A DNA stretch of 64,000 nucleotides from NCBI GenBank assembly GCA_049999805.1, contig JBNGIO010005941.1:1-64000 (forward strand). The letters are read 5' to 3'. Below the pieces are notes generated by a model. It did no database searches, had not been told where the DNA came from, and saw nothing but the letters and a program-made list of their open reading frames with translations. Position 1 is the first letter of the stretch. Every line of letters begins with the position of its first letter. The position numbers were made by a program, and so were the translations under genes. Origin of the DNA: Folioceros fuciformis. Taxonomy: Eukaryota > Anthocerotophyta > Anthocerotopsida > Anthocerotales. Positions 22,311 through 34,006 of this stretch are shown piece after piece.

Positions 22311-25300
22311 TTATTCATCCTTTTGATGAATCAGGAACGAATCAAGAGTACTGTTTCGGAGCTTCGCTTTCTTCAGCGAGCCCCCAATATGTTTTGAGCT
22401 AGTCTTTTTGCCGGTTGGTGAACTACCCTTGTCTGTCCGAAACGATCTTGTCAAGAATTTCTCTTCCTTGTCTAATTTCAGGGCAAAGTGGAAATCTTCA
22501 TGTTCCTGCCGGCATAGATCACTGTCTGGAATCTGTTCTCCACACTTTGGACAGTGATAATGTGCAGTCATTCCAACATAACCAAGGTGTTGCAGTTCCG
22601 TGGACTGCACCAGATCTGCTTCTTGCATCGACTCTACCACGGATGGAAAAATGCCGACGGCAAACACATCTAAGCTGCATACTTCATCTTTAGGTTGCAG
22701 TCCACCTGTATTTACTCGAGCCTCACTTGCTGGAGGAGATGTAGCAGTATCAGCAGAATGTCTGGACCCGGCCATAGTGTGCATGCACCTCATATCACGT
22801 TGCACACTTCCAGGTTCCTGCTGCGCATTTTCAATAGAAACACCACCATTGTATTCGACACTTTTTTCAGCATCAAGAGACAACCTGTTTTTCCACTTCT
22901 CTTTACAAGGAGTCAAAGTCGGACCTTGCAACCAACAAAAAAGGCAAGTGTCAGGGTGACAGTCTGCAGGGAGTGGAAAGACCTAAAAAACAGTGCAGTA
23001 AGAAGACACTCCTACCTGTACAGTCTACTATGTCCCTCCATTCATTGGCTTCTGTGTCCTCCTGTTCACAAACGGAATCCGTGTGCAGACTTCCATCCAT
23101 GCCCTGGTCAGTAGCCATGAGGCGAAGTACCATACAATCCTGCTCTGGGGCAGGTAAAAGTGAAGACCCCAAACTATTTGCCTTCCTTGTCTCAAATCCT
23201 TCCCTTTGAGCTCGAGCTTCTCGCTTGCTCATCACTTTCTGCCGAGTCTTTGTTGGCATTTTACCAGGACTCGCATTAAGGAAAGCTCTGATATCCAAAC
23301 CAGGATCTGCACCTCCTTGTACATCAGACTTGAACTGTGTAGCACCAATGTTGAGGACTGCAAGGTTGTATGAAGGCCGTCTCCTCAAACCTTTAGCAAG
23401 TAAGTTCATAGCTACTTCAACAGCAACTCCTACTCGGGATTCCAACGTTGCTGATGTAGAGATGAGCATAGGCGGCATAGGTGCAGACAAGCTTGTGAAA
23501 TTCCTGAAGACCAGAAATTATCAGGCCAGGGCAGTTCCTTAATATTTCTAAGTTATCCAACCAACTAACCGTGTACATGGTATGGTTAATAGAACAGTTA
23601 CCACGATTCCTGATATCGCCACTTCAAAGTGAAAAGCCCAGGTCTCCGCCCGGTTTCCTCCCTATCTGCATCTAATCTGAAAATCAAATCCGGTGCCAGT
23701 GATCGCAGTATTTGCTGTTCACCAGCTGCAACCAATTAATACGTGTAGCAAGAATACACAACGTAGTTGTAATGGGAAACATTACACACACTGAAGTTAT
23801 TCAAGGTCGTACTTCTGCAGAATCAAGTGTCGTACACGCTCTGAAAGAGTCTTCCACAGACAGAGATTTGGGATGACCTTTGTCCCTTACAGGTGTCCAG
23901 TCACAACCTCTGCATGCACCATGCAAAAATTTCCCAATACGATCTCCGAACCTGCCAAGTCACAAAACGTGAAATATTAAGCTGCCCCTTTGTATTCCTA
24001 GATGCTGTGCTGAAGAATTTCATCTCCATCCGTACCTGTCTACTAGCAGCTCCAAGCTAAGTTTTCTAATGTCCCCAATACTCTCAGCTCCCATTTCATT
24101 CAATATAGATTCAGTCCGCTTACCAACACCGGGAATCTGAGCAGAAACACAGAGCTACTTATTCAGCCAGCTGCTGCGACTCACAACAAGCTGAATCTAA
24201 ATCACAACGTAGCACCAGGAGAAAGGTATAAGCAGAAGAGCAAAGAAAACCGTAGAACGCTCAACACAAGGTACTTGAAATGCAGCGTAGCAGATATTGC
24301 ACCTTCCGAACAGGCATAGGACTCAGAAAATCGGACACAGCTGCTTGTGGAACACTGGTTTGCTTGTTAGGTTTGTTGACAGAGCATGCAAGCTTTGCTA
24401 GCATTTTCTGCACGACAATTTGCACAAGGCGAATAGTCATGGTGACTAAAGACAGTGAATAGCTTTGCAAGATATGTAACTCGTCAACCAAAGGTGACCA
24501 AACGTGAGCTTTTCACCATACAACTTCACAAAATCAGGAGTTACGTTGTGAGCAATGCCGCAAGAGAGGTGAAACCCAGTTTCTCGTAATACAGCTGTCC
24601 GGATCTCGTTGACAAGTACACTGGCCAGCATAAGAAAAAGATCTGCTCGTCTGAGTGACCCGTGCACGTCATCCATACCAGACGGTATGCAGGGTGTGTC
24701 TCCATCTGCGCCAATGACATGACCTGAAAAGTTGTGTGCATTGTCTCCTGCTGCCGACCGTTTTTTAACTTCAGCACTGATATCTACAGCTGCTTCATCC
24801 AATCCGAGCCTGAAAACCTTAATCAGATTAAATTTGCCCTCAATTCCTGCCAGGGACAGCTGGGCATGCAACGATGAAGCACATTAGGTTCAAGTTCTTC
24901 TACCTCTCCACAGTGCCGAACCGCCTAAGAACCCCCTGAATCTGCTTACTTGCAGCTCTGTACGGCGTCAAATCCTCTCCATTTATAAGGACAATATCCG
25001 GGCATCTGATGGCAGCCAAATTCCACAACTTTATGAGGAGTACCAGGCACATCCCTTTGTATCCATCAAACGCGGTGCGTGGCATGTTAAGCTTGCTGTG
25101 GTCCTACGATCAGCCGACTACCCCCAGCACAAAATCAGGGAGACCGACATCAGATACCTCCGTTTGGCGTCATCAATAGAAGCCATTTTTGGAACCCCCA
25201 TACTGCGTGCCACATAATTGCAGGTAACCACCAAAAATTTCTGCAACCAGGAGAACGCTGCTCAGAGCACTTCACATGGAAGAACTGCTGTGTGGAACTA

Positions 25301-25664
25301 ACTTGGGGCACCCATAGAACCTGTGTGATGCCTACGGGAAGATCCTTCAAGTATGGACGCCGCAGCACTTCTGCCTGAGCATAAAAGCAGTCGGCGTCCT
25401 GGTACAGAACGACCAATCAGCACTTTATCCAGCTTCCCATCCACCATGGATCACTTACACACAGCCAGAAACAAACGCCCTGGACGGAATTCTTACGAGC
25501 TCATTGCGAAACGCCCATCAGAAATCTTAGCATCCAACGCCATTCTCATATCAAGAAAAGGCATAGCTCAAAAGCATATAGCTCAGAACGATACTCACAA
25601 AGTGAGCTACGGCATGACTCCAGGAATCCACCTCGTCCTCGGCCTCGGCCTCGGCCTCGGCCAT
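22311..25664 (-). CDS. POLH: DNA polymerase eta (Y-family translesion polymerase)
   Basis: Eleven exons, in transcript order: 25664-25599, 25398-25321, 25240-25158, 25005-24904, 24809-24545, 24407-24303, 24136-24036, 23951-23813, 23714-23602, 23503-23016, 22963-22311; 730 aa, in phase throughout. The palm has AVAHF|DADCFYAQ across the first junction (metal Asp residues), the arginine-rich stretch around DAKR, and GLDEAAVDIS with the catalytic Asp-Glu. CGIAHN|KMLAKLAC and the helix-hairpin motif IPGVGKRTESIL follow. Near residues 648-674 a UBZ zinc finger (HCPKCGEQ then HEDFH) binds ubiquitin, and STLDSFLI at about 717-725 resembles a PCNA-binding box. By family knowledge it bypasses UV dimers at stalled forks. 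Exon 1 encodes an Ala/Glu dipeptide run from a GC-rich hexanucleotide repeat. The acceptor of exon 9 could instead lie 9 bp upstream. Confidence 0.94.
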
Positions 25665-25976
25665 GGTTTGCTAGCCGTCCCAAGTTCTGTTGGCGCCCAG
25701 ACAGAACCCGGATAAGCCTGTAGTAAGAATTATGCTAATTATGACACAGTAGGGATCATCTTCATTACAGTATAGGCAACGTACAGTAGGTCTCTACCTA
25801 ATACATACCGTATGTGTACAGACCTGCCCTCTATCAGGTCTCCATGGACTCCTTCCGTCTGTAAAGTGGGTTTAGGGCTTTGCCACATCAGATTCCTTCG
25901 TTTGCTCGTCATCTCCCGTGAGCTTCTCTTGCGAGGTGCGTTACGTCGGCACCGGAATTTGGCTCGCGTCGTCAAG
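25665..25976. promoter_or_regulatory. Shared upstream region of POLH (-) and eL30 (+)
   Basis: The two ATGs face away from each other 312 bp apart, so both promoters and 5' leaders must fit here. I see no clear TATA box. A pyrimidine-rich stretch (TTCCTTCGTTTGCTC and CTTCTCTTGCG) lies before the eL30 start, as is common for ribosomal protein leaders. Confidence 0.45.
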
Positions 25977-26778
25977 ATGGTGGCGGCCAAGAAGACAGTA
26001 AGTCCTTGTGAAAGGTTTGCAGCTCCTGTGTGTCAGCGTGAACTGCAAGGGGAGGAGGGTTTTCCGCTGCGGATGTTGTTAAGATGGAGCACGTTCGACA
26101 GCTTTACTACTTGGATCGTTGCTGAAGAGAGTTGTCTCTGTCCGCGATTGTGAACAGAAAAAGGCTCAGGAGAGCATCAACAACAGGCTTGCCCTTGTGA
26201 TGAAGAGTGGCAAGTACACTCTAGGGTACAAGACTTGCTTGAAGTCGTTGCGTACTGGAAAGGGTACTCTTGTCACTCTGAACGCGTGTCCAGCATTACG
26301 CCGACTTCACTGTGTTGTTGTTTCCTACCTGAGGAACTGTTGGATCTTGCAGGCAAGCTTGTCCTCATTTCCAACAATTGTCCACCCTTGAGGAAGTCTG
26401 AGATCGAGTACTACGCCATGCTTTCGAAGACTGGCGTCCACCACTACAGCGGGAGTAAGTGGATTCTGGCTGCTGAAGTTTTGTTTCGACTTGTGCTTTC
26501 GGGGGGTTTGCGTGTGTGGAATGGAATTTGCTTGTCACCAGAATGTGAGGTTTCGGTCCACTCTTGTGCAGACAACGTTGACCTGGGTACAGCCTGCGGG
26601 AAATACTTCCGAGTGAGCTGTCTCAGCATTACAGATCCTGGTACAACGTCAACCAGGCTTTCCCCTATGAGTTCATTCCTCCTGAATTTCGATTCACAAA
26701 ATCATCTGTGTTCTCATGTTGGCTTCGGCTGTGGCCGCAGGTGATTCTGATATCATCAGGACAATGCCGGCCGAGTGA
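25977..26778 (+). CDS. RPL30: 60S ribosomal protein eL30
   Basis: Five exons: 25977-25997, 26158-26263, 26353-26454, 26572-26640, 26741-26778, in phase, 111 aa (Arabidopsis 112). Landmarks: [54 protein letters not shown] and the C-terminal [14 protein letters not shown]. It is a large-subunit protein of the cytosolic ribosome. The first exon encodes only MVAAKKT, the usual short basic start. Confidence 0.97.
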
Positions 26779-27240
26779 GAAGTGTCCGAGAGATGCCATG
26801 CCCATGAACTTCATACTCTTCTGCGGTTCTCATTTTTTGTGCGAAGATTTCCCGGTTCGAATGATAACTGGGAAGCTTCAAGGAGTTGCCCCCTAGTTTT
26901 GTAGCGGGGAGGTGGGGGCTCACACTCCAGAGTCAGAGCATATTGTTTCTCCGTCGAAAACGTCTGAATTACGGGTGTTCCCATTTTGGGTGTTTAGTGT
27001 ATCTCGCTTCGCGGGTGGTGGGTGAATTTTCTGTCTCGTCAACGTGTCATACGTTTCTCATCCCACCCGTCAGTCAGGTGTACGAAACCTTTGTGACATC
27101 TGATGTAGACCTCACCACGTCAGACAGCTCGCAATTTCGTGGTCTTATGAATGTTGGCCGTGTGACCACGGTTTTGTTTTCCTGTGAAATTTTACACGGA
27201 GGGTCACCGGGCCAGAGAATTCTCCGACACACGGCCAAAG
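26779..27240. other. Convergent 3' regions
   Basis: This lies between the eL30 stop and the stop of the next - strand gene. No exon is supported. Confidence 0.5.
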
Positions 27241-28297
27241 TCACTTGTGCAGCAGGTCATCAAGATACATGTTGAGAAAGTAGCGGCCCGTGGACTGTAC
27301 ATCTAGCCGTTTCTGACTGGGCTCATATTTGCCTTTCCTCAACTGGTACCGATAGGTGACACCAGAAACGATATAGGGTTCCCCTCTGACCATGACAGTC
27401 TCCCCGCACTGAGTATTCTGCACTAAGAACATCGGACACGCTTGATTGAGGTTTCAGGCAGACCATTCACCATGTGTAGGAGACGGCGGCGGGGGTGAAG
27501 CTTACCGGGGGAAGACAATGAATTCCTAAATGCCTTTGAGGCGGGGTGATGACCGTCACATGGTAGGGCAACGATTCCTTCTCTCCCCTGTCCTTCCTTT
27601 TGCACACCACCTGAAAACTGCGTCGCTACACACCACACGTCCCACAGAACTGCTCAGCACGAATCTTCAACGGCGCTAGCTTTACTTCAACCATATGGTC
27701 GGGTCTGCTTCTTCCATACCGTGCCAGATGTTGCTTGCGAGCCGTGACATTTCAAATCCAAGGAAGCACAGATATGGTGCACAGATTCCAGCGACCCGCT
27801 CGCCATCACCTAGTATGTTCACCACCTCGCAGTTTTCGACATTGTGACCAGAGCACTTAGCAAACTCTTGTCGCCTGTGCAGTGCTCTACAGCGCATCCA
27901 TCGCAAGCACCCCCTTCAAAGATATTTGCTGTCCGTATCCTCCATGGGCCACACGCGTGTTCGGGAATGGGAGACCTTTAGTGCCAGCCAGAGACAGAAC
28001 AATGGCAACATCCACCGGCTACATATTATTACAGAATTTCCGGCCATAATACTAACCGTACATGCAATGTTGAACCGCAACCGCAGGCTTAGTCCTCGTT
28101 TTGCTACTTCCTCGGTAAGACCAGTGACGCCCGTATTTGAAGGACACGGATATTCAAACCCCACAAATCAATCCAAGAACTCGGGGGTACAGTTGTAGAA
28201 GGCCAAGGCAGGAACACCGGACGAAACCGGAGGGCGAAGGTCCATTCCGGGACAAAAAAAAAACAGCCACGACTTCGCTCCACCAAGCTCTCGCCAT
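27241..28297 (-). CDS. Unidentified plant-type protein, last two exons clear
   Basis: Two consecutive exons are convincing: 27610-27506 and 27417-27241. They splice in phase to a 93-residue C-terminus containing EKESLPYHVTVITPP, then TQCGETVMVRGEPYIVSGVT and YRYQLRKGKYEPSQKRLDV, ending LLHK. I recall similar sequence in conserved plant proteins of unknown function but cannot name it. Upstream, 27891-27700 holds a plausible stretch (NVENCEVVNILGDGERVAGI) and 28297 an ATG starting MARAWWSEVVAVFFL, but no chain of junctions links them in phase. The whole gene must fit between 27241 and the SCL gene, whose stop codon is at 28347-28349. The start given is a candidate only. Confidence 0.55.
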
Positions 28298-28346
28298 ACA
28301 GCCACCAAAGTTCACTACTGATTCTCCCAAGTGTAGTGTGTCATGC

Positions 28347-30152
28347 CTATACTATCGCAGGAGAAGGTCTTGGCGGCGACCTTGAAAGACGATTCGGGGC
28401 AGGAGAAAGGCTTGGAGAACTGGAAGAACAAGTCATAAGATATCTGATGAGAAGGAAAACACTACACGAAAACAGTGCATGACAAGGAAACACGACAGCA
28501 ACCGTGAAAATCCCTAGATGACAGCAACGTACCGAGAGGCAGTACCCTTCACAACAGGGACGGGCTCCCTTGAACGACCAGCAGGTGAAGACGATGTTCT
28601 TGGAGGAGGACTCCGGCCTCTGCCTTTTCCAGATGGCGATCCTGAGTATCCCCTAGACGACGGAGACCTTGAAGTACGATCACGACCACGAACAGGAGAA
28701 GGAGAGTAAGAACGATCATGCCTGAACCCACACACAACACAACCACATTCAGAAACACCTGGTCCTGATTCACCAAGCAAATTTCTGTCCACAAACAGCA
28801 TCGTCACCACACTGGTACTCGAATCCTCTTAACATTTCCTACAAGGACCAGGCACCTCACCTTGAACGACGGCCACCTCGGGGAGAGGGAGAATAGTACT
28901 TTGGAGATCGAGACCGAGATCGACCTGCACATGAAGTGACATGGAAGAGTTCAAAGGTCAACAGGCTGATACTTGAGCTCATTCCAACGGGGACAAGTTC
29001 TTGTGACAATGGGTTGTGCTGAAACAAGGTTGATACCATAAGGGGACCGCCTCCGGACAGATCCATAGGGACGATCACGATAAGAGCTGCCAAATGCCAC
29101 CATAAGTGTTAAGCTACATTACAGAAAAATGTGAGTGAACTACAGGAAACAGATCTGCACATTATACCTGGTTCTCTCCTTCGTCCTCATTTCGGCAGGC
29201 TTTTTTCGATTCTCCTCGGCAAACACAACAGTTATCTCTCTCCCATTGATAAAACGCCTGTCCATGTGATACTGAGCTTCGGCAGCATCAGCTGGATCCA
29301 GATACTGCACAAAACCGAACCCACGTGGTTCTCTGCAAAACACACGACATCAGCATCAGGACCGAGCCAGGCGGGAACCTAGTGGCGCGCTAGGTTAGCT
29401 AGTAGACCTGACTTGCACTTATATCTCGGACTGCCAGGCTTGTGAGCATCAACCCTTTATCACACTTCCTACAGAGGAGTGTATAGTTAACTTTCACAAC
29501 ATGCGACAAACCAAGCTCGTTGCTGCTGACCTGCCGTAACAGAGCCCTAGAGATCGCCTCATGAATTAAATGATGGACTTCAAATTCTTCACTTGACTTG
29601 AAAGCATGCATCACTTGAACTTCACTTGACTTGAAAGCATGCATCAGTTGGAACTTCACCACTTGACTTGAAACATGCACAACTTGACTTCCGATGATCC
29701 GTGAGTGGGTAGTTATCGGCGGGCCGTGCAAGCTCACAAACATGACCCGCCGAGGGCTCTCAACCAGTGGATCACCGCTACAGAGAACGCAGAACTCACC
29801 CCGTGTAGTAATCCTTGGGAAGATACACATCCTTCACTGGCCCGTACCGCTCAAACGGCACTCGAAGATCCTCAGACCTGCTAAAGCCGGAGAGGGTCAG
29901 TAAGCACATGCCCTCGCGGACCCGCATCGCCAGCCAAAGTACAATGCAAGCACCGAAATCCTCTCAAACAGCACAACCATGCGCTCCACAATCCGCCTCC
30001 TCTCACCTGCAATCCCTGGGAATGTTACGAACTAGGAGGCTGGTAGGCGGATCCCGGCGGCCATAGCGACCAGGTCCCCGGGGACTAGGGCTTCGCCTGC
30101 CGCCGTAGCCCCGCCGTGGAGGCGGGCTGTAACTGGCGCTCCTCCGCCTCAT
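28347..30152 (-). CDS. SCL33: SCL-type SR splicing factor (SCL30/33 group)
   Basis: Seven exons in transcript order: 30152-30007, 29877-29800, 29332-29168, 29086-29037, 28924-28861, 28721-28533, 28419-28347; 254 aa, all in phase. A short charged N-terminal extension (MRRRSASYSPPPRRGYGG) is typical of the plant SCL subfamily. One RRM follows, with RNP2 SLLVRNI and RNP1 RGFGFVQY, ending VVFAEENRKKPAEMR. The rest is an RS/SP-rich domain. By family knowledge it binds pre-mRNA and steers splice-site choice in the nucleus. In SR genes the long introns near the RRM are often alternatively spliced; here the largest introns follow exon 2 (467 bp) and exon 5 (139 bp). Confidence 0.94.
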
Positions 30153-30857
30153 GGCTCGCGCGAGGGCGGCCCGCTCGCTCACGATCTCACCGCCGCGCAG
30201 CAGTTGGCGCAGAGAGGAGACGCCAGCACCAGCAGCAAGAAGAGCGCCAGGACACAAAGCGCATCGCCCAACAGCTAGGGCAAGGCACTGAAGTCCAAAA
30301 TCAGGTAGGCCGCCGCTTAAGATCGGCCAGGCACAGCCAAACCGATCCCGCCAAGTGAAAAGTGAAAAATAGTACAATATACAGCCCACTTGCCACCTTG
30401 ACACTCTGGAGGCATACGAGAATTCGGATGAGACGTCTCTGCGTAGTTTGGTACTCGTCTAGTTAGCTCTCTGTCTTCATTTCTTTTCCACATTATTCAG
30501 TAAATTTGAAAACTCCCTTCTGTTGGTTTGTGATGGTGGCGAAGTTTTAGGGTAGGGTAGCCTGGGGGAGGCCGGAAGCTGCTTCATTTTCTCGTGGAAC
30601 TTACACTGTTGGATCTTTTGACGAGCTACGGGTCCTGAGTGGAATATGTTCTCAGCCCAATACTGAATGGCGCGTACCGCAGCTGGAAAGTGCGCGGGAA
30701 CGCGGTTGCCTGCGGGACTGCGCACTCGTGTGCCGCGGGTGCGGAGAATCTCGGAGGAACCTCGGAATTTGATCGGGTAATGACTGTGACAAGCAGCTCG
30801 TGCTGATGCGCACTCCACCCTTGCGCCTCGCCATCGCGCTGCCAAACACCGAATCAG
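30153..30857. promoter_or_regulatory. Divergent promoter region of SCL (-) and IPCS (+)
   Basis: About 700 bp separate the two starts. Short GC-rich frames here have no homology I recognise and are likely leader sequence. Confidence 0.4.
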
Positions 30858-32972
30858 ATGTCGCTCTGGGGCGATTTAACCGCAGGTCGGGCGGGGCTGC
30901 TGTGGCCCATGCAGTTTCAGATATGGAGGAGGATCCATGGAGAATTACTGCTCGAGGTCCGGCTTTTGGCGGAGAAGTGGAAATTCTTGCTATTTGGCAT
31001 TATCTGCCAGGTTGATCGTCCAGCCGTTTCATTTTACTTCTTTTGCTTCGCCTCCTGTTCGAATCGGTGGAGGAGGAAGTAATCTGACATCGACGCTGTT
31101 TTTGATCCGGCCTGGCTTCGTTTCTAGCAGTATGTGCATGGCGTGATGGCTCGAATCGCACACTACTTGCATCGGCCTCAGCCGCTCCTTCATGATGTCG
31201 GATTCGAACTATTGCCAGTACGTCGTCTTCGCTTGTTACTTCCCTTTCCCTAGGAGGGAGAGGTGAAAATCTGAGCTGCAATTTTGCGGAGGGAGTTCTA
31301 TTTTGGTGGATTTTGTGCATGGATTCGGGGTTTTCAGCACCATGTCTTCATTCTGCCCTCAACTTTGCAGGAACTTGGACTAGAGAGAGCGTGGATCAGC
31401 GAAAGCTTGTTCAGTTTCATCTTCGTCTCCTTCTTTCTGGTATCTCTTTCACGCTTTCCGTTTTCTGTTCTTTTGCCAGTTTAGGACGATGGTAAACTAG
31501 TAACTTGTGTTCCTGGCCACCGAACTCTAACAAGTTTCTGTTTCTGATGTTCGGTTCAGTGGACTTTTCATCCATTTGTTTTTCATAGTAAACGAATCTA
31601 CACGGTTACCGTGTGGTGCAGGACACTTGCAGTGCTAATGGTGAGATGCGTGTGTGACCTACCTCACGTTTCACGAACTGCTGTCGTTGTGAGCTGCGCC
31701 TGCCCAGTGTCAGCTGCCTGACAGGTAGTGTCTCCTGTTGCAGATGTGTCAGTTCCTCAGGGTTATCACCTTCTTGGTCACTCAGCTCCCTGGTCCTAAT
31801 TACCACTGCCGTGAGGTATGATTTCGTATAGGTTTCTCTCCTGTTGAGGTGGGAGTATATGAGTAAGGCTGTCGATAAGGAGCCTTAACATTTTCTTGGT
31901 TGTTCAGGGCTCGTCTACTGCAACACTGCCTCCACCCAAGAGTATCAGTGAAGTGATTCTTCTAAATTGTACGTGGCTGCTTGTACAAGCATCAGTTTTC
32001 TGTGTATTAGAATTAAAGCTATTCAGAATGTTGTTGGCAGTACATTCTTTCAGTTCAGTGCTGTTTAATTTTACGTCCCTCATGCGTCTGTGTTTTTTGT
32101 GCAGTTCCCTATGGCGTGCTTTTCGGGTGCGGGGATCTTATTTTTTCATCACACATGATATTTGCCCTTGTTTTTGTTAGGACATATCAGAAGTATGGTA
32201 CAAAGAGGTGGGTGCACACAGATCAATGCCTCCAGGACCTGATTCTTATCCTTGAATGACTCTTTTTACACACGCATCAGCAAAACCTTTCAAATTCGTG
32301 ACGTGTATCCGTGCAGTTTTCTAAAAGTCCTGTGTTGGATCGCTGCAATTGCGCTCAGTCTTCTCATCATTGCTTCTCGCAAGCATTACTCTGTAGATGT
32401 TGTTGTAGCATGGTGAGTAGTAGCCATCTTTATGTGAAGTTGCTGTAGTGTTTAGTTCCTGCGGCATCATTGAACATGCTTGCCCTTTGACCTTGGAGCT
32501 AACGGACGTGGCTTCTTGTTACAGGTACGTCACCATGCTGGTTTTCTCCTGTGCGGAGCGCTATCTCTCTGACAGAGGTACTGCGACCTGATCGTTTCTT
32601 GGTCTGGGATGATAATTTGTGAGCTTGGTAGTCTAAACTTTCTGATTTTGCATGCTATGTGATATGCAGATGTTACTGAACGGACTGGTCCAGGTGCTGC
32701 TCCTGTTTTGCCCTCCAATGTAAGGATGAAGGATAGTCGTAGCAAAGATGAGTTTCAGAAGCTGGTGAATGGCTCCACAGAATTGTCGGCTGAGTGGGTA
32801 AGCACACCTGTCAAATTGGTTTGCAGATTTCTAGACAAGAGTGAAGTTGTGATCAAGCGTTTCAACCTGTTACCTGTTTTTTTTTTTAATGTTGCAGAGA
32901 CAACGCATGCCAATCAACGGCAAGCCTATGGAGGAGGTGCACTTGGATATCGGAGCAAATGGCAACATCTGA
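30858..32972 (+). CDS. IPCS: Inositol phosphorylceramide synthase
   Basis: Eleven exons: 30858-31010, 31131-31217, 31371-31439, 31560-31640, 31744-31815, 31908-31968, 32105-32207, 32317-32412, 32525-32577, 32670-32797, 32898-32972, in phase. The product is 325 aa, or 308 if the second in-frame ATG at 30909 is used; the latter fits the plant family better (about 310). Landmarks: [55 protein letters not shown] and [15 protein letters not shown]. The His of SSHM and the His and Asp of HYSVD form the expected catalytic triad. Several hydrophobic segments span the Golgi membrane. By family knowledge it moves phosphoinositol from phosphatidylinositol to ceramide. Confidence 0.94.
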
Positions 32973-34006
32973 TGCGTCCCATCTTCGACCTCTTCCCTCA
33001 ATTATTTTTTCACACAGGTGTTGCGCTGAAAGTGCGACGTCTTGCTTAATAATGGTCTTGTTTGCCACTCGCTCGCGAGGGATTCCACAGATATATTGGT
33101 TGCTCAAGTCAGACCTCTGAGAGCACTGGTGGTCTTCAGTCTAGCATGAAATCTGTAGCTTTGGAGTGGATCTTTGGGTTCCATCTGGAGAGCTCTGCGG
33201 GACTTTTCTCTCTGGAGCAAGCGTGATCGACCAAGTTGAAGTGAAGATGGTCTGTGATTTGCTCGCGCAGGGCCAGCTTTGTGCTCTAGAGCCAAATCAG
33301 CGGTCTGTGGGGGTGTATTTTAATATAGGGGGTATAGGTTGGAAATTCGTTCCCTTTCAGCTTATGTATCCAGGTGGCGTGTGCATCTTTGGACGAAGAT
33401 CCATCGTCATGGGCGCTTAGTTTTCACCATTATTTCACCCATCAATGCACATGATGGGATGTGAATTCATCAGTAGGCTTTTAGTGCTCGGGTTTGCTAG
33501 TTGTCACGCAATCGTTCTGAGGCAAGGGTTTTGAAGGTAGCGCCCGCCCCGTCACATTACAGGCCCAACACTGTTACTTTCAATGCAGGCTAAATCGGCA
33601 AGCGGATTATGGCGTATGATTCGTGGCCTCGCTTGCTGGTTGGTCAGTCCAGCATTTCGTCTTGCTTGGCAAGGATGAAGTAAACGTCGCCCCTGAATGC
33701 CCTCCTGTTTTGGATAGAGCGAGTGGGGTCATCTCGCCGTTCATTGGCCATTTGTTAACCTGGGGTAGAGCATCGGCCACAGGATGTGAACCCCGGTTAC
33801 CGGTGACGAGGAGCAGTCCATCGTGTGAGTTTCGCGCCAGGAACGGATTGATTGACGATCGCTGGCGAACTGGTGGATCTTGCCAGGGAAATGCAGCAAG
33901 AGGAGGCACATCTAGGAAGGCGGAAGCAGGAATTGTGAATGTGATGGACAAGGGAAGAAAGGCTGGAACCGAAATTGGGCAGCTATGACAGGTCTGTGGA
34001 GGCCCC
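32973..34006. other. Spacer between IPCS and STAY-GREEN
   Basis: Likely the 3' UTR of IPCS and the promoter of SGR. The long antisense frame over 33607-34341 is a shadow of the SGR first exon. Confidence 0.45.

Noticed and set aside
25414-25416. TTG as the start of DNA polymerase eta
   Set aside because: A stop codon lies directly upstream, while an ATG exon at 25664-25599 splices in phase to restore the expected catalytic motif.
26572-26600. Anticipated bacterial-type operon or toxin-antitoxin pair anywhere in the window
   Set aside because: Every supported gene is intron-containing and eukaryotic; no polycistronic layout was seen.
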